Assembly: GCA_016195665.1 (NCBI GenBank)
Contig: JACPZD010000022.1
Location: 1-64,000, forward strand
DNA: 64,000 bases
Reading direction: 5' to 3'
Origin: Gammaproteobacteria bacterium
GTDB taxonomy: Bacteria; Pseudomonadota; Gammaproteobacteria; SURF-13
Below, piece after piece: positions 61,192-64,000 of the stretch. Made by a program: the position numbers and the translations under genes. Under the pieces are notes generated by a model, which saw nothing but the letters and a program-made list of their open reading frames with translations, had not been told where the DNA came from and made no database searches. The first letter of the stretch is position 1; each line of letters opens with the position of its first letter.

Positions 61192-62325
61192 ATGCAACAC
61201 AACACCCCCATCACTCGCCGCAAGTCACGCCGGATCATGGTGGGCAATGTCGCCATCGGCGGCGACGCGCCCATCACGGTGCAGAGCATGACCAACACCG
61301 ACACCTGCGACGTGGCGGCGACGGTCGCGCAGATCCGCGCCCTGGAAAACGTCGGCGCCGACATCGTGCGCGTCTCCACCCCGAGCATGGAGGCGGCCGA
61401 GGCCTTCGGCCTTATCAAAAAACAGGTCAACGTGCCGCTCGTCGCGGACATCCACTTCGATTACAAGATCGCACTGCGCGTCGCCGAACTTGGCGCGGAT
61501 TGCCTGCGCATCAATCCCGGCAACATCGGCCGCGAAGACCGCGTGCGGGCGGTGGTGGAATCGGCGCGTGAGCACAACATCCCCATCCGGGTGGGCGTGA
61601 ACGCGGGGTCGCTCGAAAAGGACTTGCAGAAAAAATACGGCGAGCCCACGCCGGAAGCCATGGTCGAGTCGGCGCTGCGTCACGTGGAAATCCTGGAGCG
61701 GCTCAACTTCAAGGACTTCAAGGTCAGCATCAAGGCCTCCGACGTATTCATGACCGTAGAGGCCTACCGGCTGCTCGCAAAACAGATTGAACAACCGCTG
61801 CACCTCGGTATCACCGAGGCGGGCGGTCTCCGCGCCGGCGCCGTGAAGTCCGCGATCGGTCTCGGCATGCTGCTCGCCGAAGGCATCGGCGACACGATCC
61901 GCATCTCGCTCGCCGCCGATCCGGTGGAAGAAATCAAAGTGGGTTTTGATATCCTGAAGAGCCTGCACCTGCGCAACAAGGGCATTAATCTCATCGCCTG
62001 CCCCTCGTGTTCACGTCAGGAGTTCGACGTCATTAAAGCGGTAAATGAACTGGAGGCGCGTCTGGAAGATATACTGGAGCCGATGGATGTCGCGGTGATC
62101 GGCTGCGTGGTTAACGGTCCCGGCGAGGCGCGTGAGGCGCACATCGGTCTGGCCGGCGGTTCACCCAATCTGTTATACGTGGATGGAAAGCCCGACCATA
62201 AGGTGAGCAACGAGCACCTGGTGGATGAGCTGGAAAAAACCATTCGCGCCAAAATTAAATTGCGTCAGGAACTCGGCCAGCTGGAACATCAAAGTCCCGT
62301 GATACCTATTACTAAAGTCAGATAA
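61192..62325 (+). CDS. ispG: 4-hydroxy-3-methylbut-2-enyl diphosphate synthase IspG
   Basis: IspG is the Fe-S enzyme of the next-to-last MEP isoprenoid step. The 377-residue protein opens [20 protein letters not shown] and has cluster cysteines in [13 protein letters not shown] and [14 protein letters not shown] at 61192 fits family length; the longer frame is in rodZ. The TAA stop lies in the start of a heptamer repeat. Confidence 0.96.
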   Translation: MQHNTPITRRKSRRIMVGNVAIGGDAPITVQSMTNTDTCDVAATVAQIRALENVGADIVRVSTPSMEAAEAFGLIKKQVNVPLVADIHFDYKIALRVAELGADCLRINPGNIGREDRVRAVVESAREHNIPIRVGVNAGSLEKDLQKKYGEPTPEAMVESALRHVEILERLNFKDFKVSIKASDVFMTVEAYRLLAKQIEQPLHLGITEAGGLRAGAVKSAIGLGMLLAEGIGDTIRISLAADPVEEIKVGFDILKSLHLRNKGINLIACPSCSRQEFDVIKAVNELEARLEDILEPMDVAVIGCVVNGPGEAREAHIGLAGGSPNLLYVDGKPDHKVSNEHLVDELEKTIRAKIKLRQELGQLEHQSPVIPITKVR

Positions 62326-62409
62326 AAGATACAAGATACAAGTAGAACCCTGTTCCTCGGTGCTATGATTCAGGTTTTCTTGTATCTTGTATCTTTCCTC
62401 TTGTATCTA
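62321..62409. repeat. Heptamer inverted repeat, copy 6 (ispG/hisS gap)
   Basis: Left arm GATAAAAGATACAAG plus ATACAAG follows the ispG end; right arm (62379-62409) has TTGTATC, TTGTATC, TTTCCTC, TTGTATC, then TACCTCT before the hisS ATG. Spacer arms AGAACCCTG and CAGGTTTTCT are partly complementary. Confidence 0.94.
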
Positions 62410-62414
62410 CCTCT

Positions 62415-63683
62415 ATGAAATCCATCCAAGCCGTGCGCGGCATGAACGACATCCTGCCGGGTGAGACCCCCTGCTGGCAGCATCTCGAAGAGACGGCGCG
62501 CACGCTGCTCGCGGGCTATGGCTATGAAGAGATCCGGCTGCCACTGGTCGAGCAGACCGAGCTCTTCGCCCGCTCCATCGGCGAGGTCACCGACATTGTC
62601 GAAAAGGAGATGTATACCTTTGAAGACCGCAACGGCGACAGTCTTTCCCTACGCCCCGAAGGCACGGCGAGCTGCGCGCGCGCCGCGATAGAACACGGGC
62701 TGCTGCACAACCAGACCCAGCGCCTCTGGTATAGCGGGCCGATGTTCCGCCATGAGCGCCCCCAGAAGGGCCGTTATCGCCAGTTCCATCAGATCGGCGT
62801 CGAGGTGTTCGGTTTCAACGGCCCGGACATAGACGCGGAAATGATACTCATGACGGCGCGATTATGGCGCAAGCTGGGTCTTGAGAATTTGCTGTTGCAA
62901 ATCAATTCCCTCGGCACCGCCGACGCGCGGGCGGTTTACCGCAGCCATCTTACGAGTTATCTCGAAGGCCATCTTGATCAGCTCGATGAGGACAGCCGCA
63001 GGCGCCTCTCAACCAATCCTCTGCGCATCCTCGACAGCAAGAATCCCGCGCTGCAAACGCTTATCGCCGGCGCGCCGCAGCTTGCCGATCATCTCGATGA
63101 GGAATCGCGGTCGCATTTTGAACGGCTTAAGGACCATCTCGACGCCGCGGGCCTGAGCTATCAGGTCAATCCCCGCCTGGTGCGTGGCCTGGATTATTAC
63201 GCCAAGACGGTGTTCGAGTGGACCACCGATCAGTTGGGCGCGCAGGGCGCCGTGTGCGCGGGCGGGCGTTATGACAGGCTGGTCGAACAGATCGGCGGCA
63301 AACCCACACCGGCGATCGGCTTCGCCATGGGCATAGAACGCTTGGTGGCGCTGCTTACCGAAAACTCGCTAACACCGCCCAGACAATCTCCACATGCTTA
63401 TTTTGTGTTAGTCGGCGACCAGGCCGAGCGCCGTGGTCTGGTGCTTGCGGAGCAACTGCGCGACGCATTGCCGGGACTGCGGCTGGTGATGAACTCCGGC
63501 GGCGGTAATTTCAAGAATCAGCTCAAGCGTGCCGACAAGAGCGGCGCCGACCATGCCCTGATACTCGGCGACGATGAATGCACCCAGTCTGAAATCAGCA
63601 TTAAGCACCTTCGTCTCGATATCGCCCAGCGCCGCATCCCGCAGTCAGATTTGGCTGACTTCCTTTCTAAATACTTTAGTTAG
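62415..63683 (+). CDS. hisS: Histidyl-tRNA synthetase
   Basis: The 422-residue class II enzyme has [20 protein letters not shown], motif 2 ([20 protein letters not shown]), the His-specific [15 protein letters not shown] and [18 protein letters not shown], and a C-terminal anticodon-binding domain. ATG at 62415 follows repeat sequence without a clear ribosome site. The usual downstream genes (yfgM, bamB, der) are absent; a response regulator comes next. Confidence 0.97.
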   Translation: MKSIQAVRGMNDILPGETPCWQHLEETARTLLAGYGYEEIRLPLVEQTELFARSIGEVTDIVEKEMYTFEDRNGDSLSLRPEGTASCARAAIEHGLLHNQTQRLWYSGPMFRHERPQKGRYRQFHQIGVEVFGFNGPDIDAEMILMTARLWRKLGLENLLLQINSLGTADARAVYRSHLTSYLEGHLDQLDEDSRRRLSTNPLRILDSKNPALQTLIAGAPQLADHLDEESRSHFERLKDHLDAAGLSYQVNPRLVRGLDYYAKTVFEWTTDQLGAQGAVCAGGRYDRLVEQIGGKPTPAIGFAMGIERLVALLTENSLTPPRQSPHAYFVLVGDQAERRGLVLAEQLRDALPGLRLVMNSGGGNFKNQLKRADKSGADHALILGDDECTQSEISIKHLRLDIAQRRIPQSDLADFLSKYFS

Positions 63684-63863
63684 TCTACCCAGTCGCAGCA
63701 TAGCGCTAGTTGGACTTAGTCTATGTTGCACATCCTAATTTTCACCTTGGGAAACCACTACCCAAATAATAATGGCTGATGTACATTTGGAAGAGGGGCT
63801 GTGACTAAGTCTCCGCATGGGTGAGAAAGGGGTTATGCCGTCCAGGCGGCGGAGGGGTACGTT

Positions 63864-64000
63864 ATGTTGATACGAGTGGGTCTGGTAGACAGTCAAAGGC
63901 TGTTTCGGCAAAGCGTAGCCCTTATGCTGAACCAGGAGTCTGATTTCCGCGTCGTCGGGGAGGCGTCGGATGGGCATGAGGCCTTTTCGCTCGCCATGGA
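63864..64000 (+). CDS. Response regulator (receiver domain), cut by window edge
   Basis: The first 45 codons read MLIRVGLVDSQRLFRQSVAL, then MLNQESDFRVVGEASDGHEA, the start of a NarL/LuxR-type receiver domain. GGAGGGG precedes the ATG. The first acidic pair, usually Asp-Asp, reads Asp-Ser here. The phospho-acceptor aspartate and output domain lie outside the window, so its activity cannot be judged. Confidence 0.8.
   Translation, partial: MLIRVGLVDSQRLFRQSVALMLNQESDFRVVGEASDGHEAFSLAM

Overview
The window looks like a chromosome segment of a GC-rich gammaproteobacterium. Four conserved gene orders support this: (i) initiator tRNA, rimP, nusA, infB, rbfA, truB, rpsO, pnp; (ii) suhB, recA, recX, alaS, lysC, csrA, tRNA-Ser, tRNA-Arg; (iii) trmJ, cysE, iscR, iscS; (iv) ndk, rlmN, pilF, rodZ, ispG, hisS. 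A pyrophosphate-type phosphofructokinase next to a proton-pumping pyrophosphatase suggests PPi-linked glycolysis or gluconeogenesis, as in some methylotrophs and chemolithotrophs. I cannot name a genus.

Layout, left to right. 1-3.7 kb: the start of an IS630-like transposase, then the LPS export and Kdo genes lptB, lptA, lptC, kdsC, kdsD (minus strand). 3.9-8.6 kb: an EVE-domain protein and an RND efflux adaptor/pump pair. 8.6-11.4 kb: an accessory patch with two toxin-antitoxin pairs (DUF433/DUF5615 and BrnA/BrnT), a direct-repeat array and a frameshifted membrane gene. 11.4-18.4 kb: phoH2, bcp, a parvulin lipoprotein, bolA, yciI, yciB and mutS. 18.5-27.2 kb: the nusA/infB/pnp translation and RNA operon. 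27.4-35.3 kb: small envelope genes, mscL, a cation exchanger, an orphan phoR, and the pfp-hppA pair. 35.8-42.8 kb: adk with a histone-like tail, obgE, proB, divergent speE/speA, and a frameshifted Nudix gene. 42.8-47.3 kb: a second accessory patch with a truncated lyase gene, a transposase remnant bounded by inverted repeats, a GMC oxidoreductase pair, two tiny exported proteins, and tRNAs with duplicated tRNA pieces. 47.6-63.7 kb: housekeeping clusters. The right edge cuts a response-regulator gene.

The most striking feature is the density and placement of dispersed inverted repeats. One family, built from the heptamer AGATACA/TGTATCT, occurs six times. Every copy fills a short gap between genes, running from the stop of one gene to just before the start of the next, so it would fold into a hairpin over the downstream start region (kdsC, nusA, rbfA, proB, suhB/trmJ, hisS). 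Other palindrome families supply stop codons or C-terminal tails to several proteins (rimP, obgE, mutS, speE, a DUF2238 protein), and one sits in frame inside pfp. I regard this repeat system, and its possible role in RNA regulation and protein-end evolution, as the main candidate for something undescribed.

All calls come from reading the sequence and from memory of protein families; no database search was run. Starts were moved inward from the longest reading frame where a ribosome-binding site, stop-start overlap or family length argued for it. Three genes (brnT, the DUF2238 gene, nudF) carry frameshifts that could be real or assembly errors.
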